Below, in pieces: positions 11,911 through 20,418 of a stretch of 64,000 bases of DNA (its first letter is position 1; each line of letters begins with the position of its first letter). Under the pieces are notes generated by a model. It worked only from the letters and a program-made list of their open reading frames with translations, did no database searches and was not told where the DNA came from. Position numbers and translations under genes: made by a program. Origin of the DNA: Pseudonocardia sp. CNS-139. GTDB lineage: Bacteria; Actinomycetota; Actinomycetes; Mycobacteriales; Pseudonocardiaceae. Where the stretch lies: contig MKJX01000169.1 of assembly GCA_001942415.1 (NCBI GenBank), forward strand, positions 16,716-80,715. Reading direction: 5' to 3'.

Positions 11911-11941
11911 GACCCCGAGGCTAACTCCGGAAGTGCTACCG

Positions 11942-11955
11942 TACAAACACTTGTT
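11942..11955. promoter_or_regulatory. operator of the AACAA-N4-TTGTT regulon (site 4)
   Basis: TACAA-ACAC-TTGTT, one mismatch. It directly follows a possible -10 TACCGT (11937-11942) for the TetR gene and sits in the gap between divergent ligase and regulator, the expected place for an autoregulatory site. Confidence 0.72.
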
Positions 11956-11989
11956 TAGATCCGTGCGCACCCACCGAACGGAGCACCCG

Positions 11990-12613
11990 ATGACGACGTC
12001 CTCGCACGCCTCGGGCCGGAACGCGTCCCGGCCCGGCCAGCAGGCGCCGCGGGACGCCATCTTCGCTGCCGCCACCCGGCTGTTCGGCGAACGCGGGTAC
12101 ACGGGCACGACGATGCGGGACATCGCCAAGGCGGTCGGGATCCTGCCGGGCAGCCTCTACGCCCACATCGAGAGCAAGGACGCGGTGCTGCTGGAGATCA
12201 TCGAGGGCGGCGTCGACCGGTTCAACGCTGCGGCCGACCGGGTCGACGCGCTCGGGCTGACGCCCGGTGAGGCCCTGCACGCGATCTTCCGCGAGCACCT
12301 GCGGATCGTGGCCGACAACCCGGGCCGCACGCTCATCGTGTTCCATCAGTGGCGCTTCCTCGACGAGCCGCACCGCTCCCGGCTGCTCGCCAAGCGCCGG
12401 CACTACGAGAACTTCTTCACCCGCACCGTCCGGACCGGCGTCGAGCAGGGCGTCTTCGGTCCGACGTTGGACGTCAAGGTGGCCGTGCTGGGTGTGCTCG
12501 GCGCACTCAACTGGACGCCGGAGTGGTTCTCGCCGGACGGTCCGGCCACACCGGACGCGATCGCCGACCGGATCGCCGACTCCCTGCTCGACGGGCTGCG
12601 CAACCGAGCCTGA
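11990..12613 (+). CDS. TetR family transcriptional regulator, candidate master of the regulon
   Basis: Intact regulator of 207 residues. The helix-turn-helix is TTMRDIAKAVGILPGSLYAHIESKD (about residues 45-70); a helical ligand domain follows with HQWRFLDEP. ATG at 11990 has GGAG six nt upstream. The closest relative in the window is the TetR at 1110, with the same ILPGSLYxHI/LLPGSLYxHI recognition helix. It is the only TetR gene with an AACAA-N4-TTGTT site in its own promoter, which makes it the best candidate to bind all ten sites; this assignment is inference. Such proteins usually release DNA on binding an acyl-CoA or pathway metabolite. Confidence 0.86.
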   Translation: MTTSSHASGRNASRPGQQAPRDAIFAAATRLFGERGYTGTTMRDIAKAVGILPGSLYAHIESKDAVLLEIIEGGVDRFNAAADRVDALGLTPGEALHAIFREHLRIVADNPGRTLIVFHQWRFLDEPHRSRLLAKRRHYENFFTRTVRTGVEQGVFGPTLDVKVAVLGVLGALNWTPEWFSPDGPATPDAIADRIADSLLDGLRNRA

Positions 12614-12624
12614 GCCCCCGCTCC

Positions 12625-12654
12625 TTGTGTCCGGCGGAAGCAGGCTGCTACCTT
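12625..12654 (+). promoter_or_regulatory. possible promoter of the beta-diketone hydrolase operon
   Basis: TTGTGT (12625-12630) and TACCTT (12649-12654) with an 18-bp spacer. Operator site 5 begins 3 nt after the -10. Confidence 0.45.
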
Positions 12655-12657
12655 CAC

Positions 12658-12671
12658 AACAAACGCTTGTT
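12658..12671. promoter_or_regulatory. operator of the AACAA-N4-TTGTT regulon (site 5)
   Basis: AACAA-ACGC-TTGTT, perfect in both half-sites, 20 bp upstream of the ATG at 12692. Confidence 0.75.
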
Positions 12672-12691
12672 CAACGAGAAGGGCGACTCCG

Positions 12692-13450
12692 ATGGCGTTG
12701 ATCGCTCCGTCGTTCGACGACTACGCGACCAAGTACGAGAACATCCGGCTCGAACGCGACAGCGCGGGCGTCCTGCAGGTCACCCTGCACACCGAGGGCA
12801 AGAGCCTCGTCTGGACCGCCCGGGCGCACGACGAGCTGGCCTACTGCTTCACCGACATCGCGTGCGACGCCGAGAACAAGGTCGTCGTGCTCACCGGCGC
12901 CGGCGACTCCTTCTGCTCCGAGATCGACTTCACCAGCTTCAGCCTCGGCACCGCCGCGGACTGGTCGCAGATCGTCTTCGAGGGCCAGCGGCTCCTGCAG
13001 AACCTCATGGGCATCGAGGTCCCGGTGATCGCCGCGATCAACGGCCCCGCGACCATCCACCCGGAGATCCCCGTGCTCTCCGACGTCACGATCGCCGCGT
13101 CGACCACGGTGTTCTGCGACGCACCGCACTTCGCGAACGGGATCGTCCCCGGCGACGGCGCGCACATCTGCTGGACCCACGTGCTCGGTCCGCAGCGCGG
13201 CCGCTACTTCCTGCTCACCGAGCAGACCCTCGACGCGGACCAGGCGCTGGCGTACGGCGTGGTCAACGAGGTGCTCCCGCCCGAGCAGGTGCTGCCCCGC
13301 GCCCGCGAGATCGCCGCCCGGCTCGCCGCCAAGCCGCCGCTCGCCCGCCGGTACGCCCGGGTGTTGCTGACCCGCGAGATCAAACGGCTGATCCACGACC
13401 AGCAGGCACTCGGTCTGACGCACGAGGCGCTCGCGGCGCTGTCGCTGTGA
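12692..13450 (+). CDS. crotonase-fold beta-diketone hydrolase, 6-oxocamphor hydrolase-like
   Basis: A 252-residue crotonase-superfamily protein. The segments [48 protein letters not shown] and [17 protein letters not shown] closely match what I recall of 6-oxocamphor hydrolase, which cleaves a C-C bond of a bicyclic beta-diketone by a retro-Claisen reaction. The catalytic set of that enzyme appears kept: His in IHPEIPV, His in DAPHFANG and Asp in VPGDGAH. The frame is intact. It is first in a GTGA-linked operon with MaoC, a thiolase-like protein and DUF35, controlled by site 5. An ordinary enoyl-CoA hydratase is less likely because the paired crotonase glutamates are not seen. Confidence 0.82.
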   Translation: MALIAPSFDDYATKYENIRLERDSAGVLQVTLHTEGKSLVWTARAHDELAYCFTDIACDAENKVVVLTGAGDSFCSEIDFTSFSLGTAADWSQIVFEGQRLLQNLMGIEVPVIAAINGPATIHPEIPVLSDVTIAASTTVFCDAPHFANGIVPGDGAHICWTHVLGPQRGRYFLLTEQTLDADQALAYGVVNEVLPPEQVLPRAREIAARLAAKPPLARRYARVLLTREIKRLIHDQQALGLTHEALAALSL

Positions 13451-13932
13451 GCGCGCCCGTGACGTTCAACCGGCTGCGCCACACGTTCGCCGACTTCGCC
13501 GTCGGCGACGCCGTGGTGACCGCGGGCCGGACCGTCGACATCGGCGACATCACCACGTTCGCCGGACTCACCGGCGACCACTACCCGCTGCACACCGACG
13601 AGGAGTACTGCCGCGCGACGCCGTTCGGCGGGCGGGTCGCGCACGGCCCGCTGACCTACGGCTTCGCCGTCGGGCTGGTGGCGCTCTCCGGCTTCCTCGG
13701 CGATGCGATCATCGCCTTCCTGGAGTGCCAAGGCCTGCGCGCGCTGGCACCCGTCCGGCCCGGGGACACCATCCGGGTCCGGGCCGAGGTCGCCGAGGCG
13801 GCCCCTGGCAGCAAACCCCACCACGGGACCTTGCGCATCGACTACACCGTGATCAACCAGAAGGACGAGGAGGTCATGCGGTTCCGCATGGTCCTGCTCG
13901 CCCGTCGTGACGTTCCACAGGAGCAGGGGTGA
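13447..13932 (+). CDS. MaoC-like (hot-dog fold) acyl dehydratase
   Basis: Hot-dog fold protein of 161 residues, likely an (R)-specific enoyl-CoA hydratase. The signature [30 protein letters not shown] carries the Asp-His hydratase pair (D and H of [10 protein letters not shown]). The GTG start at 13447 overlaps the upstream stop (GTGA) and its own stop overlaps the next gene, so it is translationally coupled on both sides. It would hydrate an unsaturated CoA intermediate made after ring opening; that step is inferred from context. Confidence 0.85.
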   Translation: MSAPVTFNRLRHTFADFAVGDAVVTAGRTVDIGDITTFAGLTGDHYPLHTDEEYCRATPFGGRVAHGPLTYGFAVGLVALSGFLGDAIIAFLECQGLRALAPVRPGDTIRVRAEVAEAAPGSKPHHGTLRIDYTVINQKDEEVMRFRMVLLARRDVPQEQG

Positions 13933-15113
13933 ACGACGAACCCGTCTTCATCGGGAGCGGCGAGCTGCCGTCGGGCCGGTACCCGAACCGCCCGTTCATG
14001 GGTGACCTCGTGCGGGTCGCGGTCGCCGCAGTGGCCGACGCCGGACTCACGATGCCCGACATCGACACGATCCTGCTGATCCCGTGCCTGCACTCGCCCG
14101 CGGACCAGGCCGACCTCGTGTTCTCCCGGGTGGTGGAGGAGCTGGGCCTGGCCGGCCGGGCCAAGAGCAGCTACATGGTCCACTCCGGCGGTTCCACCAG
14201 CGACAACACGATTCGCGACGCCGCCGGCCTGATCACGAGCGGCCACGCCCGCAACGTCCTGGTGTTGCAGGCCGAGAAGTGGGGCTCGGCGCCGGTCAAG
14301 GACATGATCGACATGCTGACCGCCAACGGGATCCCGCGGGAATGGGAGAAGGCTTCCGGGCTGAGCTTCAACGCCGTCGGCGCGCTCATCACCCGCCGGT
14401 ACATGCACGCGAGCGGATCCACACCGGCCGACATGGCGTCGGTCTGCGTCGCGCTGCGGCAGTGGGCGAGCCACAACCCCAACGCGATGTACCGGGACAA
14501 GGAACTCACGGTCGAGCAGGTCCTGGCATCGAAAATGATCACCGATCCGATCCGGGCGCTGGAGTGCCCGATGCTCGCCGACGGCGCGTGCGCGCTCGTC
14601 CTGACCAGCGAGGGCAACGCCCGTCGGCTGGGCCGGGAACGCTGGGTGCGCATCGCCGGGTCTGGTGGGTGCGTCTCGCACTACAGCATCGGGCAGGAGC
14701 GCGACCTCGCCGTTCTGGGCTGGGCGAACGCCGCCGTCGAGGCGTACGAGACGGCGGGCTGGGGCCCCGAGGACGCCGACCTCGCCGAGATCTACGACTC
14801 CTACGCCGCAGTGCTCACCAGCGGCCTGGAGGGCCTCGGCCTCGCGCCGAAGGGCGAAGCCGCCCGGATGTTCGCCGCCGGCGAGTTCTCGCCGGGCGGG
14901 CGCTTCCCGGTGAACACCAACGGAGGTCTGCTCTCGGCCGGGCACACCGGCGTCGGCGGTGGTACGGCGCTGCTCACCGAGGGGGTGCGGCAGCTGCTCG
15001 GCCGGGCCGGCCGCGACCGACAGGTCGAGGGGGCGGCCCGCGCGGTCTGCGGCGGGTCGGGTGGGACGTACATGGACGCGCAGGTCCTGCTTCTGGAGGG
15101 GGTGTCGGCATGA
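13929..15113 (+). CDS. thiolase-like protein without the usual nucleophilic Cys (possible retro-aldolase)
   Basis: Thiolase-superfamily protein of 394 residues, intact frame. The C-terminal half has NTNGGLLSAGHTGVGGG and a final CGGSGGTYMDAQ. At the position where thiolases carry the acyl-accepting Cys, this protein reads YMVHSGGSTSDNT with no Cys. The neighbouring DUF35 gene overlaps its stop. This pairing, and loss of the Cys, is known for the Ltp2-type aldolases of steroid side-chain degradation, which split a beta-hydroxyacyl-CoA and work with a DUF35 partner. A role as retro-aldolase is therefore reasonable but inferred; a degenerate thiolase is the alternative. Confidence 0.78.
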   Translation: MNDEPVFIGSGELPSGRYPNRPFMGDLVRVAVAAVADAGLTMPDIDTILLIPCLHSPADQADLVFSRVVEELGLAGRAKSSYMVHSGGSTSDNTIRDAAGLITSGHARNVLVLQAEKWGSAPVKDMIDMLTANGIPREWEKASGLSFNAVGALITRRYMHASGSTPADMASVCVALRQWASHNPNAMYRDKELTVEQVLASKMITDPIRALECPMLADGACALVLTSEGNARRLGRERWVRIAGSGGCVSHYSIGQERDLAVLGWANAAVEAYETAGWGPEDADLAEIYDSYAAVLTSGLEGLGLAPKGEAARMFAAGEFSPGGRFPVNTNGGLLSAGHTGVGGGTALLTEGVRQLLGRAGRDRQVEGAARAVCGGSGGTYMDAQVLLLEGVSA

Positions 15114-15532
15114 CCGGGACGATCGAGGCGACCGGGATGCACGCCCTCACCGGGCCGTTCCACGAGGCGCTCCGGCGCGGCGAGCTGGTCGTGCAGCACT
15201 GCAAGGCCTGCGACCGGAACATCATGTACCCGCGGCACCTGTGCCCGTTCTGCTACGCCGACGACCTCGACTTCGTCGCCGCCCCGACCACCGGCGTCCT
15301 GCACAGCTTCGCCGTGCACCGCGTCGGATCCCCGACGGGGTTCGAGGACGACCTGCCCTACGCCGTCGGCGTGGTGCAGCTCCCCGGCGACGTCCAGCTC
15401 CTGGCCCGGCTCTGGCCCGACGCCGACGGCGGATGGGACGCCTACACCTGCGACGCCGAGATCGTGTTCCGACCGGCGGACGCTGCGGAGACCGAACGCC
15501 GCCCGGTCGCGTGGTTCGGCCTGCCGGACTAG
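15110..15532 (+). CDS. DUF35 OB-fold, rubredoxin-type zinc protein
   Basis: 140-residue partner protein. It has an N-terminal zinc finger with four Cys (CKACDRNIMYPRHLCPFC) and then an OB-fold (TGVLHSFAVHRVG, DLPYAVGVVQLPGDVQLLARL). Proteins of this class bind thiolases and thiolase-like aldolases and help place acyl-CoA. The ATG overlaps the upstream stop (ATGA), which suggests a stoichiometric complex with the thiolase-like protein. It is the last gene of the operon; a strong hairpin follows at 15550-15580. Confidence 0.87.
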   Translation: MTGTIEATGMHALTGPFHEALRRGELVVQHCKACDRNIMYPRHLCPFCYADDLDFVAAPTTGVLHSFAVHRVGSPTGFEDDLPYAVGVVQLPGDVQLLARLWPDADGGWDAYTCDAEIVFRPADAAETERRPVAWFGLPD

Positions 15533-15549
15533 CACCCGCCCGGCCTCAC

Positions 15550-15580
15550 CTCGGCCCCGCTGCTCCCTGGCGGGGCCGAG
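15550..15580. terminator. hairpin terminator between convergent genes
   Basis: An 11-bp perfect stem, CTCGGCCCCGC (15550-15560) with GCGGGGCCGAG (15570-15580), closes a 9-nt loop. It sits 18 nt after the DUF35 stop. There is no U tract. It may serve both strands, although the minus gene ends 240 bp away. The remainder to 15817 holds no gene that I can support. Confidence 0.7.
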
Positions 15581-15817
15581 CGCATGCACAGCCGCTGCGT
15601 GTCGAACCCCCTCGACGTCCGCCTCGGTGTCCGCGCCGCGTTCCGGCATGTCCGGTGCGTTGCCGCACCTCTCCGCGCAGTGGCCGGACCGGGAGCCGAA
15701 GGTCGGGCCGGAGGAGAGCCCGCGGCACCTTTCCGCGTTCGTGCTCGATGCCGGGCCGTCCATCGCCGTGCGGCCCGCGATCGGCCTGCGCCTGATCGCG
15801 GAGCCGGCGACGCCCGC

Positions 15818-16203
15818 CTATCTCAGGTGCTGCGACTCGACGACGTCGGTCACGCTCTCGAACCACCAGGTCTGCAGGTCCGGGTCCATGGCGGGCGACA
15901 TGACCAGCTTCGGGGTCCTGCCCGCCGCGAGGGCCTCCGCGCGCTCTCGGCGGGCCAGATCGAACAGCGCGGCGTCGGCCCGCTCCAGCGCGCCGTCGGC
16001 CACCTCGTAGAGCGCGAGGTACCGGTACGGCGCGGCCGGGGCGTCGCGGGTCATCCGGGCGTCGACGAGCCGGAAGCGCTGCGCGAGCACGAACCCGTCG
16101 ATCGCCAGGATCTCGTCGAGGTGGTAGTAGCTGTACCACGTGTTGTACTCGTCCTCGCGCCGTCGACCGGGTTCGAGAGAACGAGCAGCACGGCCCGGCT
16201 CAC
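15818..16203 (-). CDS. EthD/DUF4286-like small protein
   Basis: About 128 residues, ferredoxin-like fold suspected. The start SRAVLLVLSNPVDG and, in the next frame, EDEYNTWYSYYHLDEILAI and FVLAQRFRLVD resemble EthD-type proteins found beside oxygenases and SDRs. The GTG at 16203 overlaps the upstream stop (GTGA). The frame breaks near 16165. C-terminus: QTWWFESVTDVVES. It closes the minus-strand operon that begins at 20338. Members of this family have no firmly established reaction, so none is assigned. Confidence 0.72.
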
Positions 16204-17372
16204 GACCCCGCCGCCTCGCGCTCGCGCTTCCACTGCTCCGATGCCGCGGTCCGGGCCGCCGCGGTGGCGGCGCGGTTGGCGTCGCTCTCCCCCAGCACGT
16301 GCTCGTAGGAGGTCAGCACTGAGCCGAGCGACCCGTCGAAGCGCGGGACGACCTGCTCGGCGAACAGCTCGTAGCTCCGCAGGGTGTCGGCCCAGTTCGC
16401 GAAGTCGATGCCCTGGAAGAGGTAGGTGCCGAAGCCGCCGGACCGGTCGACCAGCCGCTGGATCTGCGCGGCGGCCATGTCCGGCGTGCCGATCACACCG
16501 CGACCGGTCGTGTTGAGGACGTCCGCCAGTTCGTCGGTCGTGTCCGGAACGGGGATCGCGGACGGCGAGATGTGCGAGAGGTACGCGTACTGCCAGCGCA
16601 GGCCGTGGCGGCACTGGTCCTTGGCCGCGCGCTCGGTCTCGGCGACGTGCATCGGGCCCATCAGCCGCCAGCGGCTCCGGTCGACGGTGTGGCCGGTGCG
16701 AGCGGCCTCCTCCTGCACGATCCCCCAGTGCACGGGCAGCTGGTCGTTGCCCGCGGGGTCGGTGGCCGCGAGCGAGAGCAGGCCCAGCCCGTGCCGGCCG
16801 GCCAGCTTCGGCCCGGACGGCGACACCGTCCCGACGACCGACACCTCGAGATCGCCGCCGAACGGGGCGAGCTGCAGCACGGCGTCCTGCAGCGTGAGCC
16901 AGTCGGCCTTGTGGCTGACGGTCTCGCCGGCGAGCAGGCGCAGGATGATGTCCAGCGACTCCTCCATGCGCGGGCGCAGCTGGGTCGCGGCCAGGCCGAA
17001 CATCGTGGCGTCGGTCGGGAGCTGGCCGGGGCCGGCGCCGAACATCACGCGCCCCCGGGTCATGTGGGTGAGCTGGACGATCCGGGCCGCGATCTGGAAC
17101 GGGTGGTGGTAGGGCAGCGAGATCACGCCGGTGCCCAGCCGGATGCGCTGCGTGCGCTCGGCCGCCGCGGCGATCATCAGCTCCGGCGAGGCGACCAGCT
17201 CGGCGCCCCCGGAGTGGTGCTCGCCGAACCAGATCTCGTCGAAGCCGAGCTGGTCCAGGTGCACGGCGAGCTCGACGGCCCGGCGGATCGCGAGCGTCGG
17301 GTTCAGCCCGACGACGTTCTGCGGCGGGACGAACACGCCGAACCTCAGCGGCCGTTCCAGGGACGGTTGCAT
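16200..17372 (-). CDS. luciferase-like monooxygenase, limonene 1,2-monooxygenase-like
   Basis: LLM-class flavin-dependent oxidoreductase of 390 residues, intact. FGVFVPPQNVVGLNPTLAI, GFDEIWFGEHHSGGAE and GTGVISLPYHHPFQIA follow the pattern of the limonene 1,2-monooxygenase (LimB) group, which uses reduced flavin from a separate reductase. ATG at 17372 has AGAGGAAGG about 9 nt upstream. The flavin reductase at 32277 and the epoxide hydrolase at 21664 in the same regulon fit an epoxidation or Baeyer-Villiger step. The specific substrate is not known. Confidence 0.85.
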   Translation of the reverse strand: MQPSLERPLRFGVFVPPQNVVGLNPTLAIRRAVELAVHLDQLGFDEIWFGEHHSGGAELVASPELMIAAAAERTQRIRLGTGVISLPYHHPFQIAARIVQLTHMTRGRVMFGAGPGQLPTDATMFGLAATQLRPRMEESLDIILRLLAGETVSHKADWLTLQDAVLQLAPFGGDLEVSVVGTVSPSGPKLAGRHGLGLLSLAATDPAGNDQLPVHWGIVQEEAARTGHTVDRSRWRLMGPMHVAETERAAKDQCRHGLRWQYAYLSHISPSAIPVPDTTDELADVLNTTGRGVIGTPDMAAAQIQRLVDRSGGFGTYLFQGIDFANWADTLRSYELFAEQVVPRFDGSLGSVLTSYEHVLGESDANRAATAAARTAASEQWKREREAAGS

Positions 17373-17404
17373 GCTCTCGGCCTTCCTCTGAGCGGATGGG
17401 TGAT

Positions 17405-18336
17405 CTACCGGGCGGTCTGCAACAGGCCGACCCGTGCACCGGCCTCGTGGACCCGCTCGACCAGCTGCAGGTGGGCGGCGACCGTGCGGACCGACGGCTC
17501 GCACAGCAACACGTCGACGCCCGCGTCCGCGTAGTCGGCGAGCACGCCGGCAAGGTCGGCGACGGATCCGGTGTCGAGCCGGCGCGGGTCGGCGCCCGGT
17601 TGGTCCGGCGGGTTCATCAGCCGGGAGACGACGTACCGGAAGCCGGCCGGGAGCTCCCCGCCGGCGAGCCCTGCCAGCCGCACGCGCGTCGCGGCGGCCG
17701 CCGGCGGCATGAGCTCGTGGCCGATCCAGCCGTCGCCGATCGTGGCCGCGCGGCGCATCGCGGGCTCGGAGTGCCCGCCCAGCAGGATGGCACCGGCGCA
17801 GCCGGGCGCGGGACGAAGTGCACCGGCTCAGCGACGGTCACCGTCTCGCCGCGGAACCGGACCGGCGAGGAGGCGAAACAGCGCCGCATCAGCGCGATCG
17901 TGTCCTCGCCGCGCGCCCGCCGCCCCCGGAACGGCACGCCGAGCGCGTCGAACTCCTCGCGCAGCCAGCCGATCCCGGCTCCGCACCACACTCGCCCGCC
18001 GGAGAGCACGTCGAGCGTGGCGACGGTCTTGGCCAGCACGAGCGGGTTGCGGTACGGCAGCACGCACACGCCGACGCCCAGGACGAGCCGACTCGTGACG
18101 GCCGCGGCCCACGTGAGCGTGGTCCAGGACTCGAGTGTGGTCTCGTCCATCGGACGCGGGTAGCGCCCGTCCGGCGTGGACGAGGTGGTGCTGCGCACCG
18201 CGCCGGCTGGGAGGACGACGTGGTCGGCGACCCATCCGGAGTGCATCCCGGCGTCCTCCGCGGCGACGGCCACGGCGGTGAGCTGCTCCCCTGCCACGCC
18301 GGCGCAGTGGTAGGGCAACCGGACCCCCAGCCTCAC
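17405..18336 (-). CDS. LLM-class F420-dependent-type oxidoreductase
   Basis: About 310 residues, of the type with LVLGVGVCVLPYRNPLVLAKTVATLDVLSGGR and GAGIGWLREEFDALG, features of the probable F420-dependent LLM subgroup of actinomycetes. The GTG at 18336 overlaps the crotonase stop (GTGA). The frame breaks near 17800, after VHFVPRPAA; the next frame continues GGHSEPAMRRAATIGDGWIGHELM. It would oxidise or reduce a pathway alcohol or ketone using F420 or FMN; the cofactor is inferred from family resemblance only. Confidence 0.8.
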
Positions 18337-19166
18337 GGCTGCGTCCCCCCGTCGGCGCGGTTGTAGCGCGGCTCGCGCTTCTCGAGCGTCGCAGCGACGC
18401 CTTCCCGCAGATCCGGGCTGTAGTACAGGGCCGAGACCGCCCAGAACGACGAGGTGATCGCGGTCTGCAGGTCCTGCCCCCAGCTCGCCCGGAGCGCCTG
18501 CTTGGTCGCCTCGACGGCCTTGCGCGGCCGGGCGGCGATCGTCGCCGCCAGCCCGACCGCGACCGACAGCAGCTCGTCGGGTTCGACGACCCGGTTGACC
18601 AGGCCGATCTCCAGCGCCCGTGCGGCGTCGACGATCTCCCCGGACAGCGCCAGCTCGGCGGCCATCCCGGACCCGACCAGCCGCGGAAGGAACCAGGCCC
18701 CGCCGTTGCCCGGCGGCAGGCCCAGCTTCACGTACGTCTCGCCCAGCTTCGCCCGTGTCGAGGCGATCCGGATGTCACAGGCCAGCGCGAGGTCGAGGCC
18801 GCCGGCCGTCGCACCGCCGTTGACCGCGGCGACGATCGGCAGCCGGCTCGCCACCAGCCGCTGGGTGACGGGGTGCAGGACCCGGGCGTTGAACGGCTCG
18901 TGCTCGACGTGCAGCCGCTCGTCGATGTGACCGAGCATGGCGTGCAGGTCCGCGCCGGCGCAGAAGTGGCGCCCGGCGCCGGTCAGCACCAGCGCCCGGA
19001 TCCCGAGGTCGGCCTCCAGGTCGTCGAGCGCGTGTCGGAAGTCCCGCGCGGTCTCCGGCACCACGGCGTTGGCGGCGTCGGGCCGGTTCATGGTGAGGAG
19101 GGCGACGCCCTCGGCCGGGAACTCGTAGCAGAGGGTCTCCAGCTCGACCCGCACGCGTGTGCTCAT
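18333..19166 (-). CDS. enoyl-CoA hydratase/isomerase
   Basis: Crotonase-family protein of 277 residues, intact. The CoA-binding HFCAGADLHAML segment gives half of the oxyanion hole and VNGGATAGGLDLALACDIRIA the second half. A Glu lies in KLGETYVKLGLPPGNGG at the position of one catalytic acid. ATG at 19166 overlaps the thiolase stop (ATGA). It likely acts in beta-oxidation of the ring-opened product in the 20338-15818 operon. Confidence 0.87.
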   Translation of the reverse strand: MSTRVRVELETLCYEFPAEGVALLTMNRPDAANAVVPETARDFRHALDDLEADLGIRALVLTGAGRHFCAGADLHAMLGHIDERLHVEHEPFNARVLHPVTQRLVASRLPIVAAVNGGATAGGLDLALACDIRIASTRAKLGETYVKLGLPPGNGGAWFLPRLVGSGMAAELALSGEIVDAARALEIGLVNRVVEPDELLSVAVGLAATIAARPRKAVEATKQALRASWGQDLQTAITSSFWAVSALYYSPDLREGVAATLEKREPRYNRADGGTQP

Positions 19167-20338
19167 CGGATGCGCTCCAGCACGGTCGCGACGGCGACGG
19201 CGTACCCGCCGCCCATCCAGCCGCCGCAGTTCACGGCCAGCCCGACTCGCGCGCCGTCGACCTGTCGCCGCCCGGCCCGCCCACGCAGCTGGGTGGCCAG
19301 CTCGGCGATCTGGGCGAGCCCCGTGGCGCCCAACGCGTGCCCCCGGCTGATCAGCCCGCCACTGGTGTTGACCGGGATCCGGCCGCCCAGCGCGGTGTCG
19401 CCGCGCCGGACGAGCAGGTGCTCCTCACCCGGGGCGCACAACCCGATCTCGCCGTACTGGATGAGCTCCGCGGGTGCGGCCGCGTCGTGCAGCTCGATCA
19501 CGTCGACGCCGTCCACGCCGACGCCCGACACGTCCGCGACGCGGCTGCTCGCCTCGGTGACCGGCGGCCGGGCGCGCCCGCCCCGCATCACGCAGCCGCG
19601 GACGCGCAGCAGGTCGGCGGCCGGCAGGCGGGTGTGCGCGTACTCCTCGGAACAGACGAGCGCCGCCGCCGCGCCGTCGGTGAGCGGCGAGCACATGGCC
19701 AGCGTCAGCGGTGCGACGATCATCCGGCTGGCCAGCACGTCCGCGACGTCCTGCGGGGCGGTGAACTGGGCGAGCGGGTTGAGCGCGGCGTGGCGGCGGT
19801 TCTTCACCGCGACCAGCGCCAGGTCGGTCGCGGTGGCACCGGTGCGGGCCATGTAGTCGCGGGCCTCGGCCGAGTAGAAGTCCATGAGGATCGAGCGTGT
19901 CCAGTCCTCACCGGGCCCGGCCTCGCCGATCTCGGTGATGTCGGTGGACCCGCGCAGTGCCTGGAACGAGCGGACCTTGTCCTCGTGCGTGAGCTGCTCG
20001 GCGCCGACGGCGAGCACCACCTCGGTGTGCCCGGCGGCCACTGCCTCGACCGCCAGCTGCAGCGCCGAGCTGCCGGACGCGCATGCGTTCTCGACGTTCA
20101 CCATCGGCAGCCCGGCCAGCTCGCTGCGCCGGAACGTGACCTGGCCCTTGATCATGTCCTGCTGCGTCACCGTGGGGGCCACGGCGTTGCCGAAGTAGAC
20201 CCGCTCGACGGCGTCGGCACCGATGCCGGCGTCCTTGAGGGCCTCGTCGGCGGCTGCGGTCGCCATCGCGCGCAGTCCCGTGCCGGGGGCCCGGCGAAAG
20301 GGCGTCATACCCGTCCCGGCGATCACGACGTTCCGCAT
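19163..20338 (-). CDS. thiolase / acetyl-CoA acetyltransferase (SCP2-like branch)
   Basis: Thiolase of about 391 residues. The nucleophilic Cys is in VENACASGSSAL, the His in ISRGHALGATG and a further NCGG near the C-terminus. ATG at 20338 lies 24 bp from operator site 6. Together with the crotonase it would complete thiolytic chain shortening. No frame break is needed. It is first in the operon thiolase-crotonase-LLM-LLM-EthD. Confidence 0.87.
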   Translation of the reverse strand: MRNVVIAGTGMTPFRRAPGTGLRAMATAAADEALKDAGIGADAVERVYFGNAVAPTVTQQDMIKGQVTFRRSELAGLPMVNVENACASGSSALQLAVEAVAAGHTEVVLAVGAEQLTHEDKVRSFQALRGSTDITEIGEAGPGEDWTRSILMDFYSAEARDYMARTGATATDLALVAVKNRRHAALNPLAQFTAPQDVADVLASRMIVAPLTLAMCSPLTDGAAAALVCSEEYAHTRLPAADLLRVRGCVMRGGRARPPVTEASSRVADVSGVGVDGVDVIELHDAAAPAELIQYGEIGLCAPGEEHLLVRRGDTALGGRIPVNTSGGLISRGHALGATGLAQIAELATQLRGRAGRRQVDGARVGLAVNCGGWMGGGYAVAVATVLERIR

Positions 20339-20361
20339 GCAGACCTCGGCCTCCCCAACGA

Positions 20362-20375
20362 CACGAACAGTTGTT
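20362..20375. promoter_or_regulatory. operator of the AACAA-N4-TTGTT regulon (site 6, weak left half)
   Basis: CACGA-ACAG-TTGTT, two mismatches in the left half, in the 80-bp gap between the acyl-CoA dehydrogenase stop and the thiolase start, at the correct distance for the thiolase promoter. Confidence 0.55.
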
Positions 20376-20418
20376 TTCCTGCAGGCGCGGTCGGCCTGCT
20401 CCGGCTCGGACGCACCGC

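Noticed and set aside
15581..15817. Possible small gene after the terminator (plus-strand frame from about 15627)
   Set aside because: No ribosome site and no recognisable protein; the frame overlaps the end of the EthD-like gene.
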